Source: Gautieria morchelliformis
Taxonomy: Eukaryota > Basidiomycota > Agaricomycetes > Gomphales > Gomphaceae
NCBI GenBank assembly: GCA_015179125.1
Contig: WHVA01000022.1
Span: 372,001-436,000 of the forward strand
Length of the DNA stretch: 64,000 nt
Direction of reading: 5' to 3'
Part shown: piece after piece, positions 1 to 9,708 of the stretch
Layout of the letters: every line of letters starts with the position of its first letter
How positions within the stretch are numbered: the stretch's first letter is position 1
Made by a program: the position numbers and the translations under genes
Notes under the pieces: model-generated
What the model was told of the DNA's origin: nothing
Seen by the model: the letters and a program-made list of their open reading frames with translations, nothing else
The model's database searches: none

Positions 1-279
1 CGCGCACAGCCCGATAGTGGGGTGGTATATGCGCTAACATCTGGCATGTAGTGTGCCAGATACTGTACCAACCCAAGGAAACGCTGGACGTCGTTGAACG
101 TCCGTGGCCTGCGGCACTCGCGGATGTGTTGCATCTTGTCCTCATCGGCATGTACCCCTGGGCCATCGATAACATGGCCGAGACACTCCATTCGGATGGA
201 ATAGAGGTCCACCTTTTTCTTGCTCAGAAAAAGGTGATTCTTCCTCAGTCTGTCAAAGACGATGTAGAGGTGCTCTTCA

Positions 280-1060
280 TGCTCTTGTATTGAGAGCGAG
301 AATATGAAGATGTCGTCCATGTATACATGGATGAAGCAACCTATGCAGTCGTGGAAAATGGCTGTCATCAGCCGTTGGAATGTTGATGGGGGCGTTACAG
401 TCCCCCATCTGTATCACCTGGCTCCTGAAGGTGCCAAGGATCGTGGCAAAGGCAGTCTTTGCTATGTGATCCGGATGGATCCGGATCTGCTCGTATGCTT
501 CTGACATATCGAGTTTTGTTTGACACCGACAGTGAGCCATGTCGCTGCGAATGATATCCTGATCCGGGAAGGGCGTGACGTCCTTCACCATGTTCTCGTT
601 CTGCTGGCGCAGATCGAAGATGGTTCGCAATGTACCATTCTTCTTCAGCACACACAGCATGGGCACGGCCTGCTGCGCGACTGCCGGAATCCACCACTTT
701 GCAGTGGTGTATCTTTCTATCTTAGCCGACAGTTCCTCTCGGAAGTGTTCGGGGCATTTCGGTAGTCGATACCGCATGTGCTTGTTGGGATCGATGAGGT
801 TGATCTCATGGTTGATCTCCTGTAGTGGCGGGAGTTCTAATGGAATTCCACTGACTAAGTCAGTGATTCTTTCCATCCATTCCTCGCGGAGGCGAGGAAG
901 GTCATCATCCGTGAGGCTGATGGTGGTGGTTGGCTTAGAAGCCATTAGGCGCCGTGTGCATCTATTAGGTCCAGCGGCGCGCGGAACCACTTTCTTCTTC
1001 CCCATTGCTTTCACCGTTAGGTGAGAGCGCCTCTCCCTACGGTTGTAGGGTGAGTTCGAG
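280..1060 (-). pseudogene. gypsy reverse transcriptase N-terminal region (fossil)
   Basis: The translated region contains an acidic leader followed by RT palm and finger motifs: VLKKNGTLRTIFDLRQQN, KLDMSEAYEQIRIHP and TAFATILGTFRSQVIQMGDCNAP. These correspond to the early RT blocks of Ty3/gypsy polymerases; the YxDD block is not in the window. It belongs to the larger minus-strand gypsy element that runs off the left edge. The product would be an RNA-directed DNA polymerase; the present copy is a fossil. Confidence 0.8.
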
Positions 1061-1329
1061 GACAAGTCATCCCACGACTCGTCCTCCTGGCTTCAATGAG
1101 CCAGGTTAGGCTTCGGTGCCTGGGTGATCCCGCTCATCCGTGGCCCCTTGTCCTCGTTTGTTGATCCATCGTCGTCGAACGATACCTTGCCCATGGGGAT
1201 CACTTCGTTCCCCCGGATCGTCCCTGGGCTCGAGAAGTCCAGGGTTATGTCGAATCTCCTTAGGAACGGCGTCCCTAAGATAGTGTCGTAATATTTGACA
1301 TTCGCTACGTTGAAATATTCGTCGTATGT

Positions 1330-2560
1330 CTCACGACCAAATTTGATGGTCGTGTTCGCTGCTATCTAGCAGGCAGTGGGCTTTTACGCCTTTTATTCCC
1401 CAGTACCCCGATAGGGTACGGTTCTCACTGTGCAGGCGCGTTGGCTGCATCCTGTGTTTGCTTCGGTGGTGATACACCGGCTTGGCCGCCTTGTCTGGCG
1501 TGACCGACGTGTGTGCCGCCATGACCTTCGTGGCGGTTTCGTCTTCCAGCGCGAATCTGATCGCGCTGGACCTTTCGGTGGTGTCTTCCACCTCCTCATC
1601 CCATTCATAGTATTGGGACGGCTCTGGGTCCCATTCTTCAGCGGGCGCATCTCCGTTATCCAGAGTGTCATTGGGTTGGGGATCACCCCTCCCCTCTTCA
1701 TCAATCTGTTGAAGAGAATTTTGACCGAGATCCATCTCTGGATCCTCGGCCTCATTGTCGTGCCTCGTGGCTGCTGTCCTTATACTGGACCTAAGCCGGG
1801 GGCACTCCGCCTTTTTGTGGCCAGGTTGGCCGCATTCAAAGCACGTGGTGTTGCTTTGGCTGCCGCTGGGCCTATCGTTAGGCCGGCCCAACATTTTCGT
1901 TGGTGGGGCAGGTCGTGGGGACGACCCTGATGCTTGAGGCTGTTTAGCTTCAGGCGGGCGTCCAGCTTGTGCTGGGCGTGGGTGCGGTAGCCGTTGTCCT
2001 GTTCCGCTTCTGGCGAACAGGCTGGGCCTGGTCAGGCCCGTTTGTGTCAACAGCTTGCTCCCTGTGAGCCGGGCAGCGCTTGCCGTTGCTGCTGCGCTTT
2101 TTGCACGGCGCATCCCCATCTTGTATCAGGATGCCTCCTCGATCATCCGGGCCATCTCGAAGAGTTGCTCTATTGAGCTGCTCTCGGCATTATAGCCCTG
2201 TTTGAGGACTTCGTTGCGCAGCGTTTCGCGCAGCGCCGACACGACCCGTCTCTGGAACGTGTAATCGTCTGGCGGCTGTATCATACGTGCCGCGTATTTC
2301 GTGAGCTCGTTCAGCATTTCCTGAACGGTTTTCATGCCCTGCATGACCGCGTCAAATTGATTCGATGTGTGATGATACGTCAGTGTGTGCAGGAACCTTT
2401 TTTGAAGGCCTTGCATCACAGTTTCCAGCGTCCAGCTGCGGACCTGGCGATCGAAGCGTTCTACGTTTCGAAGGAACCACTCCTGGGCTTCGCTGGTGAG
2501 GCGAGTGCCCACGTAGCCAACCTGCATGTCTATGCTGGTTGGCCCTAGGAGGCAATTCAT
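1330..2560 (-). pseudogene. gypsy Gag capsid and zinc-knuckle region (fossil)
   Basis: The upstream part (around 2130-2560) shows the alpha-helical Retrotrans_gag pattern, with EAQEWFLRNVERFDRQVRSW and a following RFLHTLTYHH segment. Downstream is a Gln/Pro-rich linker and one CCHC knuckle, CFECGQPGHKKAEC, typical of nucleocapsid RNA binding. An acidic tail follows before the protease region. Family and domain order identify it as gypsy Gag; it is part of the same fossil element as the RT region to its left. Confidence 0.8.
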
Positions 2561-2799
2561 TTTCAGCTATCGTAGGATGGCTGCCACGAAGATTTCAAAC
2601 TCTTCGCGGTCAGATCCCCCAGCATGTGGCTCGGGGTGAGTCAATTTCACGCCGGCTTTCGCTAGCACAGACTTCTCCGGGTCTGTGTCCGCGGCGTCTG
2701 CTAACGCCACGCGGATCATCCATGTGATCCCATTGTACGGCTCCATTGGTACGACATCGGCCTGGTCAGGGATTCACTGGCCTTCCGTTGGGGCCATGG

Positions 2800-4063
2800 A
2801 TCACTCGCGTGGCTGTGACGCCGCGCGGGGCAGGCTGTTGTATGCCCTGACGGGCCCCGGGCCCGGATCGGGCTCGGGATCGGCAGCATTTTGTGCTCTC
2901 AGTTCCGGGGGCATTTTGTGCCTGGTGTCCCCGGTCAGTCCCACGTTGCGGATCCGTAGCCTGCTGTTGTAGGCTGCACGCGCCTGCCGTGCCTCCTGTA
3001 TGGCTGGCATGAGCTGCTCGTTGGGCAGCTGAGCGGTGTGGCTGTGGGCCACTGTCTCTTCAGCGTTCTTCGCTAGTAGCTCGAGTGCCCACATGTGGCA
3101 GCGCGCGGCTGCGGCTTCTTTACACTGCCAGTGTGCGACTTCAAGCTCTAAGCTCTCGGTCGTCGTTTCAAAGTCAGGCTCTGAGGCGACCTGTTCCCTA
3201 ACTATCTGTTGGATCGTCTTATGGCTATCCGTTGGGGCAGCCGGTTGCTCTTGAGGTTCATTCCTGAACCTTATGTCCTGTTCGACCAGGAAGGCTGGCG
3301 GTGGCATTCGCTGCTTGTCCCGCTCCTTTCGGCACAGGTCTTCCACGTCATGACTGTGTTCGTTGGCTGCGGACTGTCGCGAGCTTGGACGAGTTGTTGC
3401 GCGTTCCCCACGTGGCTGCAGCCTGATCTCCTCCACCTGGTGGAGTTCCTTTCCAATTGCTATTAGGGCGGCGGTGGCATTGTCAAGCTGCAATGCCAGC
3501 TGATCGTGCTTGTGGCGCGTCAGCGTGCTTTGGTGCAGCGCAGCCTGCACCTGTTTGTTCAGGGCCTCTGCCGTCTCATGGTCGATGGCGTGAGCCCTCG
3601 AGCTCTTGCGACTGGAGCTCGAGTATTCCCAGCCCTGACCATCGTCTGGGGCCCGTCTTTTTTGCCGTCGTCCCCCTTCAGGGACAATCATCGTCGCTCT
3701 ACTTCATGAGCGTCGGTTCGAGTCATGGCTTTGTGCCCGCCTCGACGTTGTTGCTCTACCATCTGACGACGGCGAGACTTCTCTGCCCTTTCCTTTGTCT
3801 CTGGGAAGAGATGAATGGGGGGGTGGCGCTGGCTCGTTGCCCGGCGTCGTCTCTTCCTCGGCCATGCTTGACGGGACGTGGTCGGGGTTTTCCTCATGCT
3901 CTACTGGGGGGACGAGGGCGGTGAGATCTACGATCTCTCCGTCTTCTATCATCCTGGACTCTTGGTCGAGGGTAGTGTCAGCCGTTGTGTCACTGGGCTG
4001 CGCCTGAGGCATGGACCTCGAGCTCGTTGCTCGTGTCCGTCTTCGACTGCGTGGAATCATCAT
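2800..4063 (-). pseudogene. gypsy Gag N-terminal charged region (fossil)
   Basis: The region reads as a highly charged protein rich in Arg, Glu, Gln and Ser. Long helical stretches such as HKHDQLALQLDNATAALIA look like a coiled coil. It lies directly upstream of the capsid-like region on the same strand, as expected for the Gag N-terminus of large fungal gypsy elements. No enzymatic motif is seen. The assignment rests on position more than on sequence. Confidence 0.5.
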
Positions 4064-4079
4064 GCTCGCAGCCTACAGT

Positions 4080-4500
4080 AGCTCGCAGCCTACAGTAGAG
4101 GGTCTACTGGAGGGTCTCAACGATGTTTAGTCGTCGATGCAGCGATCCTTTTCAAGATTGCTTCGAATCCACTATCGGTTGGTCACATGGCTATCAACCG
4201 CAGGATAGTGCAAAAAGGTGTAAATGATGTCGATCTTAGGACCTTGTATCACAAGGGCACTGCAGAACTTGACCAATGAGTGGTATTCTGAATGCTACGT
4301 AGTGACAGGTAAGAGTAAGATGCGATGGGAACCGCTGGCCAGTTCCCACGCATAAACTATACAGTGGGTCCCTAAGGGGCCCACTGGGATTATGTAATAA
4401 CTATTGTACATGTAGATACATAGGTTATTTACACACAGGTACATGCATCGCACACCGGCGGCACTCATCGTTCCATAAACCCCTATTATATCTAGTTTAG
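4080..4500 (-). repeat. LTR-like block upstream of the gypsy gag
   Basis: This non-coding stretch sits where the leader and 5' LTR of the minus-strand gypsy element should be. About 180 bp of it (roughly 4240-4420) matches, in inverse orientation, the block at about 44830-45020, including the shared CCCAGTGGGCCCCTTAGGG core. Clear TG/CA ends and a primer-binding site were not identified, so the LTR call is inferred from position and repetition. Confidence 0.5.
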
Positions 4501-4507
4501 TACAGGC

Positions 4508-5020
4508 TCATTCCAAACACTTAAATAGCTGGCAATGTATGATAGAAACTTTAGGCAGTAAATCTCCATATTTGAGCTCTTGTTCTAGCCCATGAGGCTT
4601 ATGACTGGATAGGTGATATATCAGTCGGTGTTTAGTGTTGCTGTCACTGCATGTGGTGTTCGTGCATACAGCTGTAGTTGTTTTCCCATCTCCATTCTCT
4701 TTATGCTTCTCCACAAACCTCATGATCTCACACTGCGTACACAACCCTGTCGGCAAGGCTATTAACACTTTTCTGCCTTTGGGAGTGACTTTTGAGTCAG
4801 TTCTCATACTCTTAGACGAAATATCAGGTAATGTGGTTTCCTCTATGTGATTTGATCCCCTCTGACAAGATATACCCTTTAAGAGACTCATGTTAGGTCG
4901 AACTATGTTGTAGTGTGCAACATCAGGTCGATCAGATTCAGAATCCTCAGGTTTTTCTTGATCAGTTGTATTACTAGCTTCAGTAGAGGCTGTCATAAAA
5001 TTGGTACGAGCTTTGTCCAA
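4508..5020 (-). CDS. hypothetical protein, 170 aa, unrecognised
   Basis: An open minus-strand frame of 170 codons begins with MDKARTNF and has an acidic N-terminal part (DQEKPEDSESDRPD). A basic segment with paired cysteines follows (CTQCEIMRFVEKHKENGDGK, then CTNTTCSD), which could bind metal, though the spacing fits no family I know. It abuts the AT-rich island; the frame runs upstream almost to the island's left repeat, so the island may have interrupted a longer gene. Function unknown, and it may be transposon cargo. Confidence 0.35.
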   Translation of the reverse strand: MDKARTNFMTASTEASNTTDQEKPEDSESDRPDVAHYNIVRPNMSLLKGISCQRGSNHIEETTLPDISSKSMRTDSKVTPKGRKVLIALPTGLCTQCEIMRFVEKHKENGDGKTTTAVCTNTTCSDSNTKHRLIYHLSSHKPHGLEQELKYGDLLPKVSIIHCQLFKCLE

Positions 5021-5047
5021 GTTTTCTTCAGTCTCACTGTCCGTATT

Positions 5048-5554
5048 GGAGGATATTTATAATGGTTATGTAATACAGCATATATGAGTATTAATAACAA
5101 CATATAGGAATATATAGTAGTATTTATAAGGAGAATAATAGATGTTATTAGATGATTCTGTATATATTTAAACATCTCGAAGATATATATACATATGAGA
5201 GAGTATTAGACTACAAGATAGAGTAACAGATACTTGGAGAGATACTTGTAACAGATATGAGTAGGAGTATTAGTATTACTAGTTATAATGAGAGAGTATT
5301 AGACTACCATATGGAGTAATAGTAGTTGTGTAGATATTTGTAATATATATGAATAGTTATAATGATATAGTGTATATTAAGAGTGGGTAGAAAAAATAAG
5401 AAGAGACGCAAAAATTGGCATCGGCGTTCTCGTCGGCGGAGCGGCCGCTCGGGGAGGGACAAAATCAAAATTATTTATAGCCCAACAATAAGATTGGCAT
5501 ATAATTTTGTCCTCTTCTTTTCTATAATTTGAGAATAAAATGGGTGAAGCTACA
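5048..5554 (+). repeat. left direct terminal repeat of the AT-rich island
   Basis: A 507-bp sequence is repeated with few differences at 11676-12204. It is AT-rich apart from a GC-rich core near 5415-5460 that holds the perfect palindrome GAGCGGCCGCTC. Its ends are not TG...CA, it has no adjoining primer-binding site or polypurine tract, and no RT lies between the copies. A classical LTR is therefore unlikely. Confidence 0.85.
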
Positions 5555-5571
5555 CTAGAATAGAAGTTAAA

Positions 5572-6315
5572 TTGTATGGTGATGAAATACATTCTATGAA
5601 CTTCTATATTGATACTTTTAATCAAATGAAGGAAGTATTCAGAGGTTGCAAATTCTATAAGGTCTCTTTTGAGGACCAGTGGAAACAGCTAGTTAGAAAC
5701 ATTTATAATAAGGAAGTAATAATGGTATATTTGGAAAAAGAGAAGTTCTTTGCATATTGTCACTGGTGGAACTCTCAAACTAGTAAAATACAAGGAGGTT
5801 CTCAGAAAAAAGTCTATAAAAAACATGTTCCACTACTAGTTTCTAACTATAGTTTTAATGGAACTACTACCAAGCTTATAACGATTGTTAATAATGATAC
5901 AATAGTTGAAGAATATAAGAGAACAGTTAACAATATTACTCTCATTCCAAGTCCTAGAGGATCCTTATATCCTCAAGTACAAAGTAAACTATTACCAGAA
6001 GACATGGGAATAATTAGTTATAGGGGGATTAGAATTGGATGGTCAGATGGGCGAATAACAGTGGACAGTTCTCCTCTTGCACCTATTGAGAAACTAGAAG
6101 AGAATGGTAATAATGAGTTAAGAAATGTTACAGATCTCCTAGTATCACATTATAAAGCAGGACATTCTATACTTACTACTGATACTATTTACAAAGTTAT
6201 AGCTAAAGGTTCTCTCTATTATAGAGGAGATAAATGTACTGTAATAGAAGCTAAACATAGAGAAGGAGAGATACTAAAAGTACGATGCGGAAGGATACTA
6301 GAAGACTTCTTATAA
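5572..6315 (+). CDS. hypothetical protein, 247 aa, AT-rich island
   Basis: An intronless frame of 247 codons starts 18 bp after the left terminal repeat. The N-terminal half is rich in aromatic and basic residues (MNFYIDTFNQMKEVFRGCKF, then FFAYCHWWNSQ). The C-terminal part contains LYYRGDKCTVIEAKHREGEI, a small beta-rich segment. There is no signal peptide or clear membrane helix. I do not recognise the family. Codon use is AT-biased like the rest of the island, so it probably arrived with it. Confidence 0.6.
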   Translation: MYGDEIHSMNFYIDTFNQMKEVFRGCKFYKVSFEDQWKQLVRNIYNKEVIMVYLEKEKFFAYCHWWNSQTSKIQGGSQKKVYKKHVPLLVSNYSFNGTTTKLITIVNNDTIVEEYKRTVNNITLIPSPRGSLYPQVQSKLLPEDMGIISYRGIRIGWSDGRITVDSSPLAPIEKLEENGNNELRNVTDLLVSHYKAGHSILTTDTIYKVIAKGSLYYRGDKCTVIEAKHREGEILKVRCGRILEDFL

Positions 6316-6398
6316 AATGTAACTCATACTATATATTTTAAGACAGGTTCAATAGTACATACCAATAGGAAAAAAGATCTTACAGTTGAAATATATAA

Positions 6399-6747
6399 TT
6401 GATAAATATATCGATTGTTTTAAAATATACAACAATGTATTGCCTTGATACTCTGATAATACTGATAATAGATTTTACAGAAGAGGAAAAGAATCAACTA
6501 TATAGCATAATAGTATTTAATCTCTGTGCAGATAGTAGGATGAGAAATATTGTTATGATGTTTATAGAGATGAGTATGACAACTATAAAACAAGGAAGAT
6601 GCCCATCTAAGGAAGAATATACTGGATATGATGTGTATCTTTATAATATGTAGAGAATATTGGTTTGAGGAAACTATGGATAAACTGGGGATTAATGAAG
6701 AAATGTCCGATCAACTTCTCCAGGTAGTTAGAGAGGGTCAGTTTTAA
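6399..6747 (+). pseudogene. small hypothetical protein, apparently frameshifted
   Basis: The first part (6399-6653) encodes 84 aa including DFTEEEKNQLYSIIVFNLC and ends YDVYLYNM. An overlapping second frame continues from about 6631 to 6747 with EETMDKLGINEEMSDQLLQ and ends GQF. The two together look like one short helical protein split by a frameshift. The stop lies about 12 bp before the palindrome, so the gene converges on it. No family recognised. Confidence 0.4.
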
Positions 6748-6758
6748 TGAGTAATACC

Positions 6759-7254
6759 AATATAAAGTGGTACACTTCTCCCATAGTACTGTATTTATTT
6801 AAAAATGATATGTTATTTGTAGTAAAAGCATGGTGTGTCATCGTAGCTTTGCTATGGGCTTAAGGGGGGTCCTTTTGAGGACCTTCTTCTTTCCTAATAT
6901 TTTTTAATATATTTACCACCACTCTATTTCACTCACAATCTTTCATAGTCATATCTACATAATTTTATGATATAAAATATTATATAATAAACATCACATA
7001 GCATAATTTCACATAGCATAATTATAGCAAAAATATTTTATATCATAAAATTATGTAGATATGACTATGAAAGATTGAGAGTGAAATAGAGTGGTGGTAA
7101 ATATATTAAAAAATATTAGGAAAGAAGAAGGTCCTCAAAAGGACACCCCTTAAGCCCATAGCAAAGCTACGATGACACACCATGCTTTTACTACAAATAA
7201 CATATCATTTTTAAATAAATACAGTACTATGGGAGAAGTGTACCACTTTATATT
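6759..7254. repeat. 222-bp near-perfect inverted repeat (palindrome)
   Basis: The left arm 6759-6980 and right arm 7033-7254 are reverse complements with only about two mismatches, separated by a 52-bp spacer. The spacer itself has a direct repeat of CACATAGCATAATT. The palindrome lies between two convergent genes. A transcript through it would fold into a long double-stranded hairpin. Confidence 0.95.
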
Positions 7255-7262
7255 ATTTTCTA

Positions 7263-7289
7263 GGCGGATGCTCACAACTTTTTATTACC
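7263..7289 (+). repeat. 27-bp inverted motif, inner copy
   Basis: The motif starts GGCGGATGCTCACAAC and is the exact reverse complement of 12205-12231. It overlaps the stop codon of the adjacent minus-strand 228-aa gene. As a pair, the two copies bracket a 4969-bp segment holding the transposase, like terminal inverted repeats. The flanking triplets are CTA on the left and CTT on the right, close to but not an exact 3-bp target duplication. Confidence 0.8.
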
Positions 7290-7971
7290 TCATTCCAGTA
7301 TATTTAGTTTCTTCTAAAATATACTCCATATAACCTGTTGGATCTACAAATAGATTGTGAATTCTAGATCCCAAGATCGTCATGACATCACAGCTTTCTA
7401 GCATTTGAACAAATTTATTATAGACTTTTATTTTCATAGATCGATCAGAATTATAAAAAGAAATACAATTATCTCCGACTTTTCTTCTATCATCTAGTAT
7501 ATCATTAGGTTTTACTTCTTGCTCTTCTATTATATAGTTTCTTACATCTTTACGTATTGTGATATAAGGAACATCTTGGGTTATATCTATATCATGAAGA
7601 ATTATATCATCACATATAATTTCCTTGATAGAATTAAGTACTTTTTCTAGAGAAATTGAAGATAAGGAAATCTTAAAACAGTAATACTGGGTACCTATTG
7701 GGGCTATATCATCATTCTTTAAAGTACCGTGTCGGAGTAATTTAATTTGGAATGAGCTGTTGAAAAGAGCCTTACACCTTTTCTGTATGTAGATTCTATG
7801 ATCTGTCCCTATAGACCATAATATTGTATTATCACAAAAGATTGGATTGGATGATTCTAAGGAGGGTGTAAAATATTTTCTTCCACAGGTATAATCTACA
7901 TTGAATACAGCGGCTTGAGATTCTCTCATAAACACTTCTATGCATTTTTTCAGATGAGCCTTGTGTGACAT
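7285..7971 (-). CDS. hypothetical protein, 228 aa; possible replication-initiator-like fold
   Basis: A single open frame encodes 228 aa. Two segments look conserved: DIDITQD at about residues 127-133 and KIKVYNKFVQMLES at about 180-193, the latter followed by GSRIHNLF. An Asp-x-Thr block followed by a Tyr-Asn-Lys block is reminiscent of Rep_trans-type rolling-circle initiators. I could not place the other family motifs, so this is only a suggestion. It lies just downstream of the transposase gene on the same strand, about 65 bp apart, and its stop overlaps the 27-bp motif. Confidence 0.6.
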   Translation of the reverse strand: MSHKAHLKKCIEVFMRESQAAVFNVDYTCGRKYFTPSLESSNPIFCDNTILWSIGTDHRIYIQKRCKALFNSSFQIKLLRHGTLKNDDIAPIGTQYYCFKISLSSISLEKVLNSIKEIICDDIILHDIDITQDVPYITIRKDVRNYIIEEQEVKPNDILDDRRKVGDNCISFYNSDRSMKIKVYNKFVQMLESCDVMTILGSRIHNLFVDPTGYMEYILEETKYTGMR

Positions 7972-8035
7972 CTGAGTTGCTCATCATATTTCAGATTTTT
8001 AAAAAGTCATTTTATATACACAGGAGATTTAACAA

Positions 8036-9396
8036 TTATTGCCTGTCCCAATATTCCTGTATACATTCCTCTGAATTAAAGTTATTAACATGTTCCCATG
8101 TAGTTTTTTTATATCCTTTCCATTTGGCATGATATCTAACATGCCTTCCAACTCCTTTATGATTTAAAATCTTTTCAACCTCATAGGTTTCATCCATTTC
8201 TTCATCAGAATCATCATTAAAACTTTCTAATATCTTGTTTTGATGTTTACTCATTTCATCAAAACTATTAGTTGTTTCCTTTAATGTAGTAATCATATAT
8301 AATTCTATATCAGGGTCCACATTACGAGAATAATCAAATCTATCTTCTAGCCATAATAATTGTTGAGAAGATGGTTGTATATTACCTAGATCTACAAACT
8401 TCTTAATATTTAATAATAAACATGCTAGTTTAAATTGCAAGTTAAAGATAGTATAGTCTGAGGACCTAATAGATCTTCTATTATTAAACTTTTCGAATAT
8501 GGTTCCTATTTCTCCAAAGAACCCTTCTATTGATGATCTAAAACTTCCAAACATCTCATTATATTTCTTTTCATCCTCTGATAACTCTATATTTCTCATT
8601 TTACGTATTGGACAGCAGAAGTTTCTTTCTTTCAAATTACTTTCTTCTACTATTTGCTTTATGAATAAAGTATAGCCTCCATCAACAGCCATACAATCAT
8701 ACTTTTCTATCTTGTCTTGTATTTTCATCTTCTTAAGCATCACTCCATCTGCATTGTTTTTACATGGAGCTGATTCAGATATGAAAAGGACCATTCCATT
8801 AATATCAATGCATACTTGGGTGCGAATCCCAGCTTTCTTAAGTTTAAAGGAGTATCCATCTCCTGACCTAGTTCCAATCTTCTTTCCTCTAGTATCATGA
8901 CCATCTAGGAATATAGTTATTGTCTTAAATAATGATGGATTTTTTATTTTTGCTGATAGTATTCTTAACCTTATATTTGAGAACATTTCATGTAGTAAAT
9001 TTGTTATTTCCTCATCTAGTTCACCATTAGGACTATTTTCACAACCATAGAAGCTCTTATGAATATCATGGAAACTACTTTGAGGTATAAAGTTCCCATT
9101 TCACTATATGTAACGCCTTTTAGAAGATGGTATAGTATTAATAAACCCTTCTCTACATTGTTATAAGGACCCGGATGGTATTTAAATGGGTATAAGACTA
9201 CAAGAAAGAAGAATACGGGTATTATACCAAGTTTATTCATTACTGTTTCTTTAATATGTTTCATATCACATATATCCTTTATATCAGTTCTATGATATTT
9301 GGATGGCTTCATTTCAGGCCATGGCAGATCAAGGAATTGCCAGTGCCTTTTCATTAACTTGGTAAATTCCTTATTAAGATGGGATTCTAAAGACAT
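8036..9396 (-). CDS. PIF/Harbinger-like (DDE_Tnp_4) transposase with C-terminal chromodomain, split by a frameshift
   Basis: The main frame (8036-8986, 316 aa) shows the DDE layout of Harbinger transposases: FLDGHDTRG (first Asp), QVCIDINGMVLFISES, MAVDGGYTLFI (second Asp) and FRSSIEGFFGEIGTIF (Glu). Residues about 267-316 are a chromodomain (YEVEKILNHKG...YHAKWKGYKKTTWEHV...CIQEYWDRQ), which could steer insertion to methylated-histone chromatin. The upstream frame (9016-9396) supplies the N-terminal helical region, including LLILYHLLKGVTYSEMGTLY. The main frame is also open upstream of its Met, reading SSFHDIHKSFYGCENSPNGE. A frameshift near 9085 therefore separates the two, and the copy is probably inactive. 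Confidence 0.85.
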
Positions 9397-9708
9397 TGAA
9401 AGAGTGTGATGTTATTGAAAGAGTATGATTAGAGTGTGTGATTAAAGAGTGTGATGTGCTATATAAATATTAATATAAGATATACATTCAGTTTATCAAA
9501 TGTGTTGAATGATAGATTTAGAAGATAGAGAAAAATATAAAACCAATAACCAGATACTCCTCAGGTAATTTTTTTTCTTAAGAACCTTTCTAATATCTCA
9601 AAGCATGAGCTTTTAAAGATAGATCATCTTTGTTATACTTTGTCAAACTATTTGCTATATTACACCATATGACTCATACATTATCTCATCAAGCTGTAAA
9701 ACGTAATA
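9397..9708. other. AT-rich intergenic stretch
   Basis: Nothing coding is seen. The left part holds short repeats of GAGTGTGAT-like sequence (about 9405-9455) just upstream of the transposase frame, which could be promoter or transposase-binding sequence. Confidence 0.4.

Larger units (their letters stand above)
1..4063 (-). mobile_element. Ty3/gypsy-type retroelement, 5' part, fossil
   Basis: The minus strand encodes, in order, a charged Gag N-terminal region (about 4060-2800), a Gag capsid-like region (about 2560-2130), a CCHC zinc knuckle (CFECGQPGHKKAEC, near 1800), a protease-like stretch (about 1330-1070) and the start of reverse transcriptase (about 1060-280, with LDMSEAYEQIRI). The rest of pol would lie beyond the left edge. 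The gag-protease-RT order without integrase before RT is the gypsy arrangement. The coding parts are not continuous, so the copy is broken in several places. I infer an old or middle-aged copy; both LTRs cannot be compared here. Confidence 0.85.

Noticed and set aside
5415-5460. NotI-containing GC block as cloning-vector contamination
   Set aside because: It is present identically in both repeats, embedded in AT-rich sequence with no vector-like neighbours.
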